Shown here: one piece after another, positions 33,263 through 41,794 of the stretch
Layout: each line of letters opens with the position of its first letter
Numbering within the stretch: position 1 is the stretch's first letter
From: Bradyrhizobium zhengyangense
GTDB lineage: Bacteria > Pseudomonadota > Alphaproteobacteria > Rhizobiales > Xanthobacteraceae
Assembly: GCF_022012435.1 (NCBI RefSeq)
Contig: NZ_JAKLUA010000008.1
Span: 186,001-250,000, forward strand
Reading direction: 5' to 3'
Length of the DNA stretch: 64,000 nucleotides
Program-made: the position numbers and the translations under genes
The notes under the pieces: generated by a model
Seen by the model: only the letters and a program-made list of their open reading frames with translations
Database searches by the model: none
What the model was told of the DNA's origin: nothing

Positions 33263-34237
33263 ATGAACGACGCGACCACCAGCAACGACATCCGCCTTCG
33301 CGAGGGCTCCTCGATCGCGCAGCGGCTGGTCGTGGCCGGCTCGGCGGCGGCCGTTGCGCTCTGCTTCACGCCCGGGCTGTTCACCCACGATGCCCTCGAG
33401 ATCGTCATCTCGGTGGTCGCGCTGCTGGCAGGGGCCGCCTTCGTTGGCGTGGTCATGCTGACGCCCGCCGTGGTGTGGATCATCACGCCGGATGAGATCC
33501 TGATCGGACGGCAGCGTCCGTTCGGAAAGCTCCAGACGCGAATCGTCGCGAAGGACGACATCACGGGATTGCAGGTTCCCGGCAGCAAGACCGCAAAGGC
33601 CCGCTTCCAACTCGCCTTTACGCTGGCCTCCGGCGAACGCCTGACCTCCCCGCCGCTGTCCGACGTCACCCATGTTCATGACACCGTGGCGCGGATCGCG
33701 GCGCAGTTCGACGTCCCTGATGTCGAGGCCCCCGTCAATCCGCTCGATGCCAGCAATTCCGAGATGCGGCTTGGCGATCCCGTCGAGCCATTTTCGCAGC
33801 GAGACCTCAGCATCGCGGCCTTGATCGCCGTCGCGCTGAGTGTCGCACCCTATGCCTACAGGCTCTGGCGTGGCCTGCCGCCCCAATGGATCGACTACTT
33901 GCTGCTACCACTGGGTCTGATCGCGGCGTTCGGCGTCTACCGATTTGCAAACCTGGTCACCGGCGCGTTCTGGATCATCCGCGAGGGCGATATTCGCGTC
34001 GAACGCCTCTGGGGCAACGGCCAGCCGCGCGTGGATCAAATCCAAGGGCACGACGTGAAAGCGATCACGGTCGATCGCCGCGGCCGCTCCGAGGACGAGC
34101 ACTGCATCGTCACGATCCGCCTCCGCTCGGGACGGCGGTTTCGCAGCCCCAGGATCGGCTCCCGCAACGAGGCCCGCGCGGTGGGCACCGAGATCGTGCG
34201 GCGGCTGGGGATCGGGCCGGAGGCTAATCAGATTTAG
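33263..34237 (+). CDS. Membrane protein of unknown function with two similar halves (TM hairpin plus PH-like domain, twice)
   Basis: I do not recognise a named family. The 324-residue sequence shows two hydrophobic helices (about 20-38 and 45-68), then a soluble beta-rich segment (71-150), then two more helices (182-200 and 209-228) and a second soluble segment (236-315). The soluble parts resemble each other: 'WIITPDEILIGR' with 'LASGERLTSPPLSD' against 'WIIREGDIRVER' with 'LRSGRRFRSPRIGS', each followed by a helix. They recall bacterial PH-like domains next to membrane hairpins. The two halves suggest an internal duplication. It lies alone between terminators and repeats; function is unknown. 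Confidence 0.7.
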   Translation: MNDATTSNDIRLREGSSIAQRLVVAGSAAAVALCFTPGLFTHDALEIVISVVALLAGAAFVGVVMLTPAVVWIITPDEILIGRQRPFGKLQTRIVAKDDITGLQVPGSKTAKARFQLAFTLASGERLTSPPLSDVTHVHDTVARIAAQFDVPDVEAPVNPLDASNSEMRLGDPVEPFSQRDLSIAALIAVALSVAPYAYRLWRGLPPQWIDYLLLPLGLIAAFGVYRFANLVTGAFWIIREGDIRVERLWGNGQPRVDQIQGHDVKAITVDRRGRSEDEHCIVTIRLRSGRRFRSPRIGSRNEARAVGTEIVRRLGIGPEANQI

Positions 34238-34642
34238 GGATCGATGAGATGAGACCGCGCTAGCGCCGAGACGAAGGTGCGTTCCCTCCCTCCTTGTGGG
34301 GGGCTAGCGGGAGGGGTAGCTCAGGAAAAGCTGTCAGTTTGTTGAAGATGCAAGGGCGGGTGCGCAATCGAGAGAGTCCCCGAGTGGCACCCCCCTCCTA
34401 CTCCTCCCCCAAAAGGGGGGGAGGGAACGGTGAGAGCGCTGCTATTGGGCGCTCCACCCGGGGGCGAGGCCGCCTCACTGCTTTTCGCGCCAACCCACCC
34501 TGTTCATGGTGTTGATCCTCGTCAAAAAACCAAAGCATTCTCGTGACATACCAACCGGGCGCGCCTTGAACTTGCCACGAAGCTGCCCCTGAGTTCAGAT
34601 GGACCCTAACGATTTGCGCTGTGGCAGCGGGGAGAGCTTGAA
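34238..34642. other. Intergenic region with palindromic repeats, no gene seen
   Basis: These 405 bases hold two CCTCCCCC/GGGGGAGG-type elements and the upstream region of the L,D-transpeptidase gene. No open frame with a plausible ribosome-binding site or codon pattern is visible. Confidence 0.55.
34281..34424. repeat. Pair of C-rich/G-rich palindromic elements
   Basis: One element (34281-34318) has TCCCTCCCTCC facing GGGGGG..GGGAGGGG, and a second (34403-34424) has CCTCCCCC-AAAA-GGGGGGGAGG. They resemble the element at 31739-31761. Confidence 0.55.
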
Positions 34643-35236
34643 ATGATGGATTTTCGTCGCCTGACCGGGGCGTTGTTGGCTGCGATGGGCCTGATCCTGT
34701 CCGCGCCACAAGCTTTCGCCCAGCAGCCCGACCGCGGCGACGAGCCCGGCCTGATCGCCGGCGACAGCTACGAGCTCGATCCGGAATGGCAGAAGCAGGT
34801 CGTGTACTACCGCACCACCGAAGCGCCGGGCACCATCATCATCTCGACTGCCGAGCGCCACCTCTATCTGATCCAGCCTGGTGGGCGCGCGATCCGCTAC
34901 GGCATCGGCGTCGGCCGCGACGGCTTCCAGTGGCAGGGCCTGGTGCAGATCACCAATAAGAAGGAATGGCCGGACTGGACGCCGCCACCGGAGATGATCC
35001 AGCGCCAGCCTTACCTGCCGCGCTTCATGGCGGGCGGCCCCGGCAACCCGCTCGGCGCCCGTGCCATGTATCTGGGCACGACGGTCTATCGCATCCACGG
35101 TACCAACCGTCCCGACACGATCGGCACCAAGGTGTCCTCGGGCTGCTTCCGCCTGGTCAACAACGACGTCGCCGATCTCTACGATCGCGTCCCTGTCGGG
35201 ACCAAAGTGGTCATCCGCCAGAAGCCCGAACTCTAA
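34643..35236 (+). CDS. L,D-transpeptidase (YkuD domain), periplasmic
   Basis: This 197-residue protein has a Sec signal (MMDFRRLTGALLAAMGLILS..AFA) and one YkuD domain with the catalytic motif H152 'YRIHGTN' and C168 'VSSGCFRLVNNDV'. The domain begins 'TIIISTAERHLYLIQPGGRA'. L,D-transpeptidases crosslink peptidoglycan through meso-DAP residues or attach proteins to it. The length is that of a minimal enzyme without LysM or binding domains, a form abundant in rhizobia. ATG at 34643 with GGGGAGAG upstream. Confidence 0.92.
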   Translation: MMDFRRLTGALLAAMGLILSAPQAFAQQPDRGDEPGLIAGDSYELDPEWQKQVVYYRTTEAPGTIIISTAERHLYLIQPGGRAIRYGIGVGRDGFQWQGLVQITNKKEWPDWTPPPEMIQRQPYLPRFMAGGPGNPLGARAMYLGTTVYRIHGTNRPDTIGTKVSSGCFRLVNNDVADLYDRVPVGTKVVIRQKPEL

Positions 35237-35247
35237 GTTCTTGCTCC

Positions 35248-35284
35248 GAGCATGATCCCTTGGAATTTCCTTGGGATCATGCGT
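35248..35284. repeat. Palindromic repeat GAGCATGATCCC..GGGATCATGCGTC
   Basis: GCATGATCCC faces GGGATCATGC across 13 bases, just after the L,D-transpeptidase stop. It is a variant of the GCATGATC family seen at 41746-41794 and 48598-48649. Confidence 0.65.
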
Positions 35285-35331
35285 CCCGCCGCTTCCAGAA
35301 TTCCTTTTCCCGATTTTTTCGAGAGAGCAAC

Positions 35332-36372
35332 ATGATGCGCACATTTCGAGGCGGCCTGCTGATCGGGCTCGCGGTCGCCGTGCTGGTCGCCGCCTTGGCC
35401 ATCACCTACGAGTTCTACGACACCCGCACCTTGAAGCGCACCGTACGCCGCGGCGAAGTGCTGTGCGGCGTTAACAAGGGCCTGCCGGGCTTCTCGATCC
35501 CCGACGACAAGGGCAATTGGACCGGCTTCGACGTCGATTTCTGCCGCGCGGTGGCATCGGCGATCTTCGACGATCCGGGCAAGGCGAAGTTCATCCCGCT
35601 CGACGCCAGCGAGCGCTTCAAGGAATTGCAGAGCCGCAAGGTCGACATCCTCTCGCGCAACTCCACCTGGAGCATGTCGCGCGAGCTCGAATACGATCTC
35701 TATTTCCCTGCTGTCGCCTATTACGACGGCGAAGGCTTCATGGTGCCGCGCTCGCGCACCAAGGAGACCTCGCTCGACCTCGCCGACAGCAAGGTCTGCG
35801 TGCAATCAGGCACCACCACGCTGCTCAACCTCGCCGACTACTTCAAAGCCAACAACATGAAGTATGAGCTGATGAAGTTCGACAAGCTGGAAGACGTGGT
35901 GAAGGCCTACGACACCGGCAAGTGCGATACGCTCACCGCCGACGTCTCGCAGCTCTATGCGCTCAGGCTGAACCTGTCCAAGCCCGGCGATCACATGATC
36001 CTGCCCGACATGATCTCCAAGGAGCCACTCGCCCCCGTCGTGCGCCAGCGCGACGACGACTGGATGATGATCGTGAAGTGGACGCTCTACGCGATGATCA
36101 ACGCCGAGGAGCTCGGCGTCACCTCGCAGAACATCGACGAGGCCCTGAAGTCGAAGAAGCCGGAAGTGATGCGTCTGGTCGGCACCGAGGGCAATTACGG
36201 CGAACAGCTCGGCCTCACCAAGGACTGGGCCGTGCGCATCATCCGCCATGTCGGCAATTACGGCGAGATGTACGAGCGCAATATCGGCGAGAAGTCGCAG
36301 CTGAAGATCCCGCGCGGCATGAACCAGCTGTGGAATGCGGGCGGCGTGCAGTATGCACCGCCGATGAGGTGA
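35332..36372 (+). CDS. Amino acid ABC transporter substrate-binding protein, AapJ/YhdW-like (orphan)
   Basis: This 346-residue protein starts with a hydrophobic signal or anchor (LLIGLAVAVLVAALAITYEF) followed by the family 3 binding fold of general L-amino acid receptors: 'VRRGEVLCGVNKGLPGFSIP', 'GFDVDFCRAVASAIFDD', 'LSRNSTWSMSRELEYDLYF' and 'KVCVQSGTTTLLNLADYF'. AapJ works with AapQMP, but no such genes are adjacent. The ATG at 35332 is preceded by GAGAGAGC; the frame is open further upstream across the L,D-transpeptidase, which is not credible as coding. The leader is cut less clearly than usual and may stay as a membrane anchor. Confidence 0.87.
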   Translation: MMRTFRGGLLIGLAVAVLVAALAITYEFYDTRTLKRTVRRGEVLCGVNKGLPGFSIPDDKGNWTGFDVDFCRAVASAIFDDPGKAKFIPLDASERFKELQSRKVDILSRNSTWSMSRELEYDLYFPAVAYYDGEGFMVPRSRTKETSLDLADSKVCVQSGTTTLLNLADYFKANNMKYELMKFDKLEDVVKAYDTGKCDTLTADVSQLYALRLNLSKPGDHMILPDMISKEPLAPVVRQRDDDWMMIVKWTLYAMINAEELGVTSQNIDEALKSKKPEVMRLVGTEGNYGEQLGLTKDWAVRIIRHVGNYGEMYERNIGEKSQLKIPRGMNQLWNAGGVQYAPPMR

Positions 36373-36514
36373 CAGGTCCCTCCGCCGTCATTGCGAGCGA
36401 AGCGAAGCAATGACGGGCTTGAGGTAAGCGCTCCCAACACTCTCAACTGTCATCGCCCGGCTTGCCGGGCGACGACACCGCGTATGAGGCGGGCTCCTCG
36501 CGCCTCAGTTCGCC

Positions 36515-37654
36515 TCAATACCCCCGCGCGCGCGCCAGCTGCTCGGTGTGGTAGTTGGCGTCGCCGAACAGCTCTTCGCACACGCGTGCGCGCTTCATGA
36601 AGAAGCCGATGTCGAACTGGTCGGTCATGCCCATGCCGCCGTGCATCTGCACGCCTTCCTGCACCGCGCGGGTGGCGGTGGTGCCGGCGCGTGCCTTGGC
36701 GACCGCGACGCTTGAAGTGGCCTTCACAACGTCGGCATCCAGCGCCTGCAGCGCCTTCATCGTGGCGGCGCGGGTGATCTCGATGTCGACATAGAGCTCG
36801 GCGGCGCGGTGCTGCAGCGCCTGAAATTCGCCGATCAGCTTGCCGAACTGCTTTCTGTTCTTGAGGTATTCGACGGTGCGGCTGAAGACCTCGTCGCTGA
36901 GGCCGACCATCTCGGCGGCGACCGCGCCGCGGCCGATATCGAGCACACTATCGAGCAAAGCGGCGCCCTGGTCGACCTCGCCAAGCACGCTGTCGGCGTT
37001 GACCTCGACATTGGCAAGCTCGATCCGCGCCGCGTTGTGCGCGTCCACCATGATGGTGCGCTCGATCGACACGCCCTTGGCCTTCGGGTTGACCAGGAAC
37101 AAGGTCAGACCATCGCGCTCGCCGGCGGAACCGGAAGTGCGCGCGGCGACGATGAACAGGTCAACAACGTGACCGTCGACCACCAGCGCCTTGGCGCCGG
37201 AAAGTTTAAAACCGTTGCCGGCACGCACGGCCTGCAAGGCGGTCTGGAGCGGGCGGTGCTTGGCGCCCTCGTCGATTGCGAGCGTTGCGAGCAGCGAGCC
37301 ATTGGAGATCTTTGGCAGATATTCCGCCTTCTGCGCGGCATTGCCACCGCGGTTCAGCGCGGAGGCTGCGACCACAGAGGTGGCGAGGAACGGCGACGGC
37401 ATCAAGGTTCGGCCGATCTCCTCCATGACGACACCGGCTTCCATGAAACCAAGACCGCTGCCGCCGAATTCTTCCGGCACGAGCAGGCCGGCAAAGCCCA
37501 TCTCGGCGAAGGAATGCCACAGCTCCTTGGAGAAGCCGGTGGGATCCTTGTTGTCGCGCAAGGCGCGCAGGTGCGACACCGGCGCCTTGTCGCTGATCAG
37601 CCCGCGCGCGGAATCGCGGAGCATTGATTGTTCTTCGGTGAGGACGAGGGCCAT
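36515..37654 (-). CDS. Acyl-CoA dehydrogenase family protein (smaller subunit-like)
   Basis: This 379-residue flavoprotein has the acyl-CoA dehydrogenase fold: N-terminal helices (LTEEQSMLRDSARGL), a middle beta domain ('NGFKLSGAKALVVDG') and a C-terminal helical domain with 'VQEGVQMHGGMGMTDQFDIG'. It is the second gene of a minus-strand pair with another acyl-CoA dehydrogenase (gap 147 bp holding a repeat). Such pairs often form heteromeric enzymes, as in PimC/PimD for dicarboxylyl-CoA or the steroid-type ChsE pairs. The substrate is unknown. ATG at 37654. Confidence 0.87.
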   Translation of the reverse strand: MALVLTEEQSMLRDSARGLISDKAPVSHLRALRDNKDPTGFSKELWHSFAEMGFAGLLVPEEFGGSGLGFMEAGVVMEEIGRTLMPSPFLATSVVAASALNRGGNAAQKAEYLPKISNGSLLATLAIDEGAKHRPLQTALQAVRAGNGFKLSGAKALVVDGHVVDLFIVAARTSGSAGERDGLTLFLVNPKAKGVSIERTIMVDAHNAARIELANVEVNADSVLGEVDQGAALLDSVLDIGRGAVAAEMVGLSDEVFSRTVEYLKNRKQFGKLIGEFQALQHRAAELYVDIEITRAATMKALQALDADVVKATSSVAVAKARAGTTATRAVQEGVQMHGGMGMTDQFDIGFFMKRARVCEELFGDANYHTEQLARARGY

Positions 37655-37689
37655 GGATGTGTTTCCGATTCGAAATCTATTTTGCCTTG

Positions 37690-37794
37690 GTCATTCCGGG
37701 ATGGCCCAAAGGGCCAGGCCCGGAATCCATCGGGCGGCAGAGTCGGTGGAGGAATGGATTCCGGGCTCGCGACTTCGTCGCGCCCCGGAATGAC
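37690..37794. repeat. Dispersed palindromic repeat, second copy of the 20676-20774 element
   Basis: GCCCGGAATCCATCGGGC..GGAATGGATTCCGGGCTCGC followed by GCGCCCCGGAATGAC closely matches the copy at 20676-20774. It lies in the gap between the two acyl-CoA dehydrogenase genes and could reduce expression of the second one. Confidence 0.75.
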
Positions 37795-37801
37795 AGAAGC
37801 C

Positions 37802-39001
37802 TCACGCCCCCGGCAGATCCAGGATGCGCTTGGCGACGATGCCGAGCATGACTTCGGTCGTGCCGCCCTCGATCGAGTTGGCCTTGGTGCGGAGCCAGGC
37901 GCGTGGGCGGGCGCCTTGGCGCGAACGCTCGCTCTCCCATTCCAGCGCATCGACGCCGCCGGCCGACATCAGGATCTCGTAGCGGCGCTTGTTGAGCTCG
38001 GTGCCGTAATATTTCATCGCCGACGAGAACGCCGGATGCGCCTGGCCTGCCTTGGCGAGATCGACCGCGCGCTCGGCGCAAGCGGCAAGCGCTGCTTCAT
38101 CGACATCGAAGGTCGCGATCCGGCCACGCAGCATCGCATCGTCGAGCTTGCCTTGCGCATCGGCACCAACGGAATCAGCCGCGATCTGGCCGAGAGGACG
38201 GCCGACGCCGCGCTCGCCCATGCCTGAGATCATCGCGCGCTCATGCTGCAGCAGATATTTGGCGACGTCCCAGCCGCGATTGACGGTGCCGACCACGTGC
38301 GACTTCGGCACGCGGACGCCGTCGAAGAAGGTTTCGCAGAACGGCGAATATCCGGAGATCAGGAGGATCGGCTTGGTCGTCACGCCCTTCGAGGTCATGT
38401 CGAACAGGATGAAGCTGATGCCGTCGTGTTTCTTGGCCGTGGGATCGGTGCGCACCAGACAGAAGATCCAGTCGGCGTAATTGGCATAAGAGGTCCAGAT
38501 CTTCGACCCCGTGATGACGAAATCGTCACCGTCGCTTTCGGCGCGGGTCTGCAGCGAGGCGAGATCGGAGCCCGCGTTCGGCTCGGAATAGCCCTGGCAC
38601 CAGCGGATCAGCCCCGCCGCGATCTTTGGCAGATGCTCCTTCTTCTGCGCCTCGTTGCCATACTTCAAAAGCGCCGGCCCGAGCATCCAGATGCCGAAGC
38701 TCGACAGCGGCGGGCGCGCGCCCATCCTCGCCATTTCGGAGCGCAGCACCTTGTGCTCGGCAGCGGTGAGGCCGCCACCGCCATATTCCTTCGGCCAGTC
38801 AGGCACGGTCCAGCCCTTGTCGCGCATGCGCTCGAACCAGATGCGCTGTGGTTCGGACGAGAATTTTGCGTTACGCCCGCCCCAGAACACGTCGGCATCC
38901 GACGTCGCGGGCTTGCGCATCTCCGGCGGGCAGTTCGCCTCCAGCCAGGTGCGCGTCTCGCTGCGGAATTTCTCAAGATCTGCGGTTTCAGACTCGCTCA
39001 T
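37802..39001 (-). CDS. Acyl-CoA dehydrogenase family protein (larger subunit-like)
   Basis: This 399-residue acyl-CoA dehydrogenase begins MSESETADLEKFRSETRTWL and has 'YSEPNAGSDLASLQTRAE' (FAD/substrate loop), 'FVITGSKIWTSYANYADWIF' and the C-terminal 'SIEGGTTEVMLGIVAKRIL'. It dehydrogenates an acyl-CoA thioester at alpha-beta using an electron transfer flavoprotein. It is the first gene of the pair with the gene at 36515-37654 and divergent from the CMD protein gene. Start is at ATG 39001; ATGs at 39019 and 39016 lack a ribosome-binding site. Confidence 0.88.
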   Translation of the reverse strand: MSESETADLEKFRSETRTWLEANCPPEMRKPATSDADVFWGGRNAKFSSEPQRIWFERMRDKGWTVPDWPKEYGGGGLTAAEHKVLRSEMARMGARPPLSSFGIWMLGPALLKYGNEAQKKEHLPKIAAGLIRWCQGYSEPNAGSDLASLQTRAESDGDDFVITGSKIWTSYANYADWIFCLVRTDPTAKKHDGISFILFDMTSKGVTTKPILLISGYSPFCETFFDGVRVPKSHVVGTVNRGWDVAKYLLQHERAMISGMGERGVGRPLGQIAADSVGADAQGKLDDAMLRGRIATFDVDEAALAACAERAVDLAKAGQAHPAFSSAMKYYGTELNKRRYEILMSAGGVDALEWESERSRQGARPRAWLRTKANSIEGGTTEVMLGIVAKRILDLPGA

Positions 39002-39134
39002 GGTCGTTTCCATCATCAAAAAACTTGTTGGGCGCGACTCTGGGCCAAGCCCTCGCGGAATTCAACCACTTCCGCAGTCCGTTGTCGGCTATAGTCGCAG
39101 CGCGACGGTGCTTGAAAACAAAGAGGAAACGCGA

Positions 39135-39680
39135 ATGCGCCTAAAGCTTCTTTCGCCTGGCGAAATGAACGAGAGCCAGCGGCAGACCTATGACGAGTCG
39201 ATTGCCGGCAAACGCGGCAAGCCACCGGCGCCGATGATGGCCTGGCTCAACAGCCCCGACATGGCCCGTCACGCCACGCGGCTCGGCGAAGTGCTCCGCT
39301 ACGACACCATCTTCCCGGCGAAACTGTCGGAGATCGCGATCCTGGTGACGGCGCGGCACTGGACCGCGCATTACGAATGGTATGCGCACAAGCGGCTCGC
39401 GCTGGCGGGCGGCATGAGGCCCGAGATCATCGACGCAATCCGCGATCGCCGCACGCCCGAATTCGACGATCCCAAAGGGAAGATGATCTACGACCTCGCG
39501 AAGTCGCTGCATGAGGGGCACGGCGTCGAGAAGGGGCTCTACGATGAGGCGGTGAAGCTGCTCAGCGAGCGCGGCGTGGTCGAGGTGATCGGACTGTGCG
39601 GCTATTACACCATGGTGTCGATGACGCTGAACACGTTCGAGTTCGAGCTGCCGGAGGGCGAGGTGCCGGAACTGACATAG
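39135..39680 (+). CDS. Carboxymuconolactone decarboxylase (CMD) family protein
   Basis: This 181-residue protein contains a CMD-like helical domain ('LSEIAILVTARHWTAHYEWY', 'LAGGMRPEIIDAIRDRR', 'VVEVIGLCGYYTMVSMTLNT'). The CxxC pair of the AhpD peroxidase branch is absent, so a decarboxylase-like or unknown function is more likely than a thiol peroxidase. ATG at 39135 with GAGGAAAC upstream; the frame is open far upstream across the divergent gene but that is antisense. It is 90 bases before a VOC-family gene and may be co-transcribed with it. Confidence 0.85.
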   Translation: MRLKLLSPGEMNESQRQTYDESIAGKRGKPPAPMMAWLNSPDMARHATRLGEVLRYDTIFPAKLSEIAILVTARHWTAHYEWYAHKRLALAGGMRPEIIDAIRDRRTPEFDDPKGKMIYDLAKSLHEGHGVEKGLYDEAVKLLSERGVVEVIGLCGYYTMVSMTLNTFEFELPEGEVPELT

Positions 39681-39745
39681 TTTCGTATTCGGAAACGATG
39701 GGTTTCGGGATAGGCCAATGGCGCTGCCCCGAAGCCGGGCCTATC

Positions 39746-39757
39746 TGATGTACATCA
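39746..39757. promoter_or_regulatory. Perfect palindrome TGATGTACATCA before the VOC gene
   Basis: A 12-bp perfect palindrome ends 13 bases before the VOC gene start, immediately upstream of its GGAG ribosome-binding site. It is a candidate repressor site or leader structure. Confidence 0.35.
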
Positions 39758-39770
39758 ACGGAGCAGCCAC

Positions 39771-40265
39771 ATGTCGCAAACATCACCCGTCGCCGCCGGC
39801 ACGCGCATCGGCCATGTCCATCTCAAGGTCGCCGATCTCGATCGTGCGCTCGGCTTTTATTGCGGCGTGCTCGGCTTCGAGCTGATGCAGCGCATGGGCT
39901 CGGGCGCGGCCTTCATCTCGGCTGGCGGCTATCATCACCACATCGGGCTCAACACCTGGGAGAGCAAGGGCGGCTCGCCGCCGCCGCCCGGCACGACAGG
40001 GCTGTTCCACACCGCGATCCTCTATCCGACGCGTCCGGCGCTGGCGGATGCGCTGCACCGGGTTCTGACGGCGGGCATCGCTCTGGATGGCGCCAGCGAT
40101 CATGGCGTGTCCGAGGCGCTGTATTTGCGCGACCCTGATCAGAACGGCGTCGAGCTGTATTGGGACAAGCCGCGGGAGCAGTGGCCAACAGGGCCGGACG
40201 GGAAGCTCGCGATGTTTACCAAGCGGTTGGATGTGGAAGCACTCTTGCGACAACGCGAGGCGTGA
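39771..40265 (+). CDS. VOC-family (glyoxalase/extradiol dioxygenase fold) protein
   Basis: This 164-residue protein has a vicinal-oxygen-chelate fold: 'IGHVHLKVADLDRALGFYCG' at the start, 'GYHHHIGLNTW' in the middle and 'DHGVSEALYLRDPDQNGVEL' at the end, giving His, His and Glu metal-ligand candidates. It resembles the N-terminal half of CatE-type catechol-2,3-dioxygenases, which are usually about twice as long, so a ring-cleavage role is uncertain. It follows the CMD-family gene; both families occur in aromatic degradation. Confidence 0.85.
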   Translation: MSQTSPVAAGTRIGHVHLKVADLDRALGFYCGVLGFELMQRMGSGAAFISAGGYHHHIGLNTWESKGGSPPPPGTTGLFHTAILYPTRPALADALHRVLTAGIALDGASDHGVSEALYLRDPDQNGVELYWDKPREQWPTGPDGKLAMFTKRLDVEALLRQREA

Positions 40266-40288
40266 TGCCGCGGTGAATTTGTTGTCTC

Positions 40289-40379
40289 GTAGGGTGGGCA
40301 AAGCGAAGCGTGCCCACTCATTCTCGCGACGTAGAGACAGATGCGTGGGCACGGCGCTTTGCGCCTTTGCCCACCCTAC
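40289..40379. repeat. Dispersed inverted repeat, GTAGGGTGGGCAAAG family (second copy)
   Basis: GTAGGGTGGGCAAAG and CTTTGCCCACCCTAC are perfect 15-bp arms about 61 bases apart, placed between the convergent VOC and MFS genes and reaching three bases into the end of the MFS gene. It matches the element at 30471-30560 and may terminate both genes. Confidence 0.8.
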
Positions 40380-41611
40380 GGGAGTCTTGTTCTTGGCCTC
40401 CCTCGCACCATGATCAGCGCCGCCGCCGCCACCTCCAGCGCGATGCAAAGATAGAACGGCAGCGCGTAACCGCCGGACCAATCGCGCAAGAAGCCGACGA
40501 CGCCGGGGCCGAACGCATAGGTCACCTGGTTGATCGCGGTGTTGAGGCTGATCAGCACGCCGAACGCGGCACTGTCGAATTCCTGCTGCACGATCAGCGA
40601 CGGCAGCGTGATGAGATTGCCGACGGAGAAGCCGAACGCCGCACAGGCCGCGATCAGCACATAGTCATTGTGTATGTTAATCACGACGCACAGTGCGGCC
40701 GCCTGACTGAGGAACGACAGCGCGGATGCCAGCCGCTGATTGAGCCGGTCGATCACCATCGAGAAGAGGACGCGGCCGACCACCGCCATCGCGGTGAGCA
40801 CCGCGACCGCCACGGCCGCGCGCTCACGACCGATCACGGGATCGAGGAACGAGATCAGGTGCACGATGAAGCCGACCTGCGCGAACAGCACCAGCGCGAA
40901 CGCGACCGTCACCGTGAGGAAGCCGACATCGCGCAGCGCCCAACTACGGATCTGCGTCGAGGATTGCGGTTTTGTCTTTGCTGCCGCCTTCCAACCGTGA
41001 AGATCCGGCGGCCGCCCGACAACGACGAGAATGACCGGCACAAGCAGCACCAGCATCGCGCCTGACGTCGCGAACATGGCGTTCGCAAACCCGATATGGC
41101 TGATCATCACCACCAGCAGTGGCACGCCGACGATGCCGCCAAAACTGGCGCCGTTCAGCGCGAGACTGATCGCCATGCCGCGCTTGTGGTCGAACCAGAG
41201 GCTGATCGTGTTGGTGATCATGGCCAGACTCGTGCCAGCCCAGCCGAAGGCGAGCACGGCGTTCGCGAGATAAAGCTGCCATGGCTCGCGCACCGCGCCG
41301 ATCGCGACGCCAGCTGCCGCCATCGCCAGGGTGCCCGATATCAGGCAGAGGCGCGGGCCATATTTTCGCACGGCCTCGCCGACGAAGACGACCAGCAGCG
41401 CGCCGAACAGGTAGAAGAACGTCGTGCCCGACGAGACCAGCGATGTCGGCCAGCCCCGCGCGCGCTGGACCTCGGCGACATAGATGCTCTGGCCATAGAA
41501 GCCGAGGCCCCAGCCGAAGGTTGCGAGCAGGAAGCAGACCGCGACGATGCGCCAGCCTTCGTAGCGGAGCGAGGATTCATCGATCATGCGGTGTTGAGGA
41601 TTGTCGAGCAT
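40376..41611 (-). CDS. MFS transporter
   Basis: This 411-residue major facilitator protein has about 12 hydrophobic helices. It opens 'GWRIVAVCFLLATFGWGLGF' and has the loop motif 'FVGEAVRKYGPRL' and 'WFDHKRGMAISLALNGASFG', the latter typical of the monocarboxylate/oxalate-formate-like group. A substrate cannot be assigned. ATG at 41611; an internal ATG at 41587 is possible. An inverted repeat at 41692-41711 lies upstream and may be its operator. Confidence 0.87.
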   Translation of the reverse strand: MLDNPQHRMIDESSLRYEGWRIVAVCFLLATFGWGLGFYGQSIYVAEVQRARGWPTSLVSSGTTFFYLFGALLVVFVGEAVRKYGPRLCLISGTLAMAAAGVAIGAVREPWQLYLANAVLAFGWAGTSLAMITNTISLWFDHKRGMAISLALNGASFGGIVGVPLLVVMISHIGFANAMFATSGAMLVLLVPVILVVVGRPPDLHGWKAAAKTKPQSSTQIRSWALRDVGFLTVTVAFALVLFAQVGFIVHLISFLDPVIGRERAAVAVAVLTAMAVVGRVLFSMVIDRLNQRLASALSFLSQAAALCVVINIHNDYVLIAACAAFGFSVGNLITLPSLIVQQEFDSAAFGVLISLNTAINQVTYAFGPGVVGFLRDWSGGYALPFYLCIALEVAAAALIMVRGRPRTRLP

Positions 41612-41691
41612 TCGCGCTTCTCCTTCGCATTCCCGCGTTGTGATTGTCTGTCCATGACGACCATCATGTATCGATGTGGAAGCAGAAAATC

Positions 41692-41711
41692 ACTTCGACC
41701 TGGATCGAAGT
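41692..41711. promoter_or_regulatory. Inverted repeat ACTTCGA-n6-TCGAAGT upstream of MFS gene
   Basis: Perfect 7-bp arms separated by six bases, centred about 90 bp before the MFS start. The size fits a dimeric regulator. No regulator gene is adjacent. Confidence 0.45.
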
Positions 41712-41745
41712 ATCGACGCTGCTGACAGCCTCCTGCCATTCTAGT

Positions 41746-41794
41746 GCGCATGACCTTGTCGGAAAACCGCTGCACACTTTTCCGGATCATGCGC
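41746..41794. repeat. Palindromic repeat GCGCATGA..CGGAAAACCG..TCATGCGC
   Basis: GCGCATGA pairs with TCATGCGC, and GGAAAA with TTTTCC inside. Sister elements are at 48598-48649 (inside the sox cluster) and, as a variant, 35248-35284. It separates two MFS genes that are both on the minus strand. Confidence 0.75.

Noticed and set aside
31711..33669. A 652-residue open frame on the minus strand across the CcdA/thioredoxin genes
   Set aside because: It is antisense to two well-recognised genes, has a repetitive His/Arg/Glu-rich composition, and arises from the lack of stop codons in high-GC DNA.
36380..36420. Repeat GTCATTGCGAGCGAAGCGAAGCAATGAC as an attachment site
   Set aside because: It is a short palindrome after the AapJ-like gene, of a type common as REP sequences, and no integrase is present.
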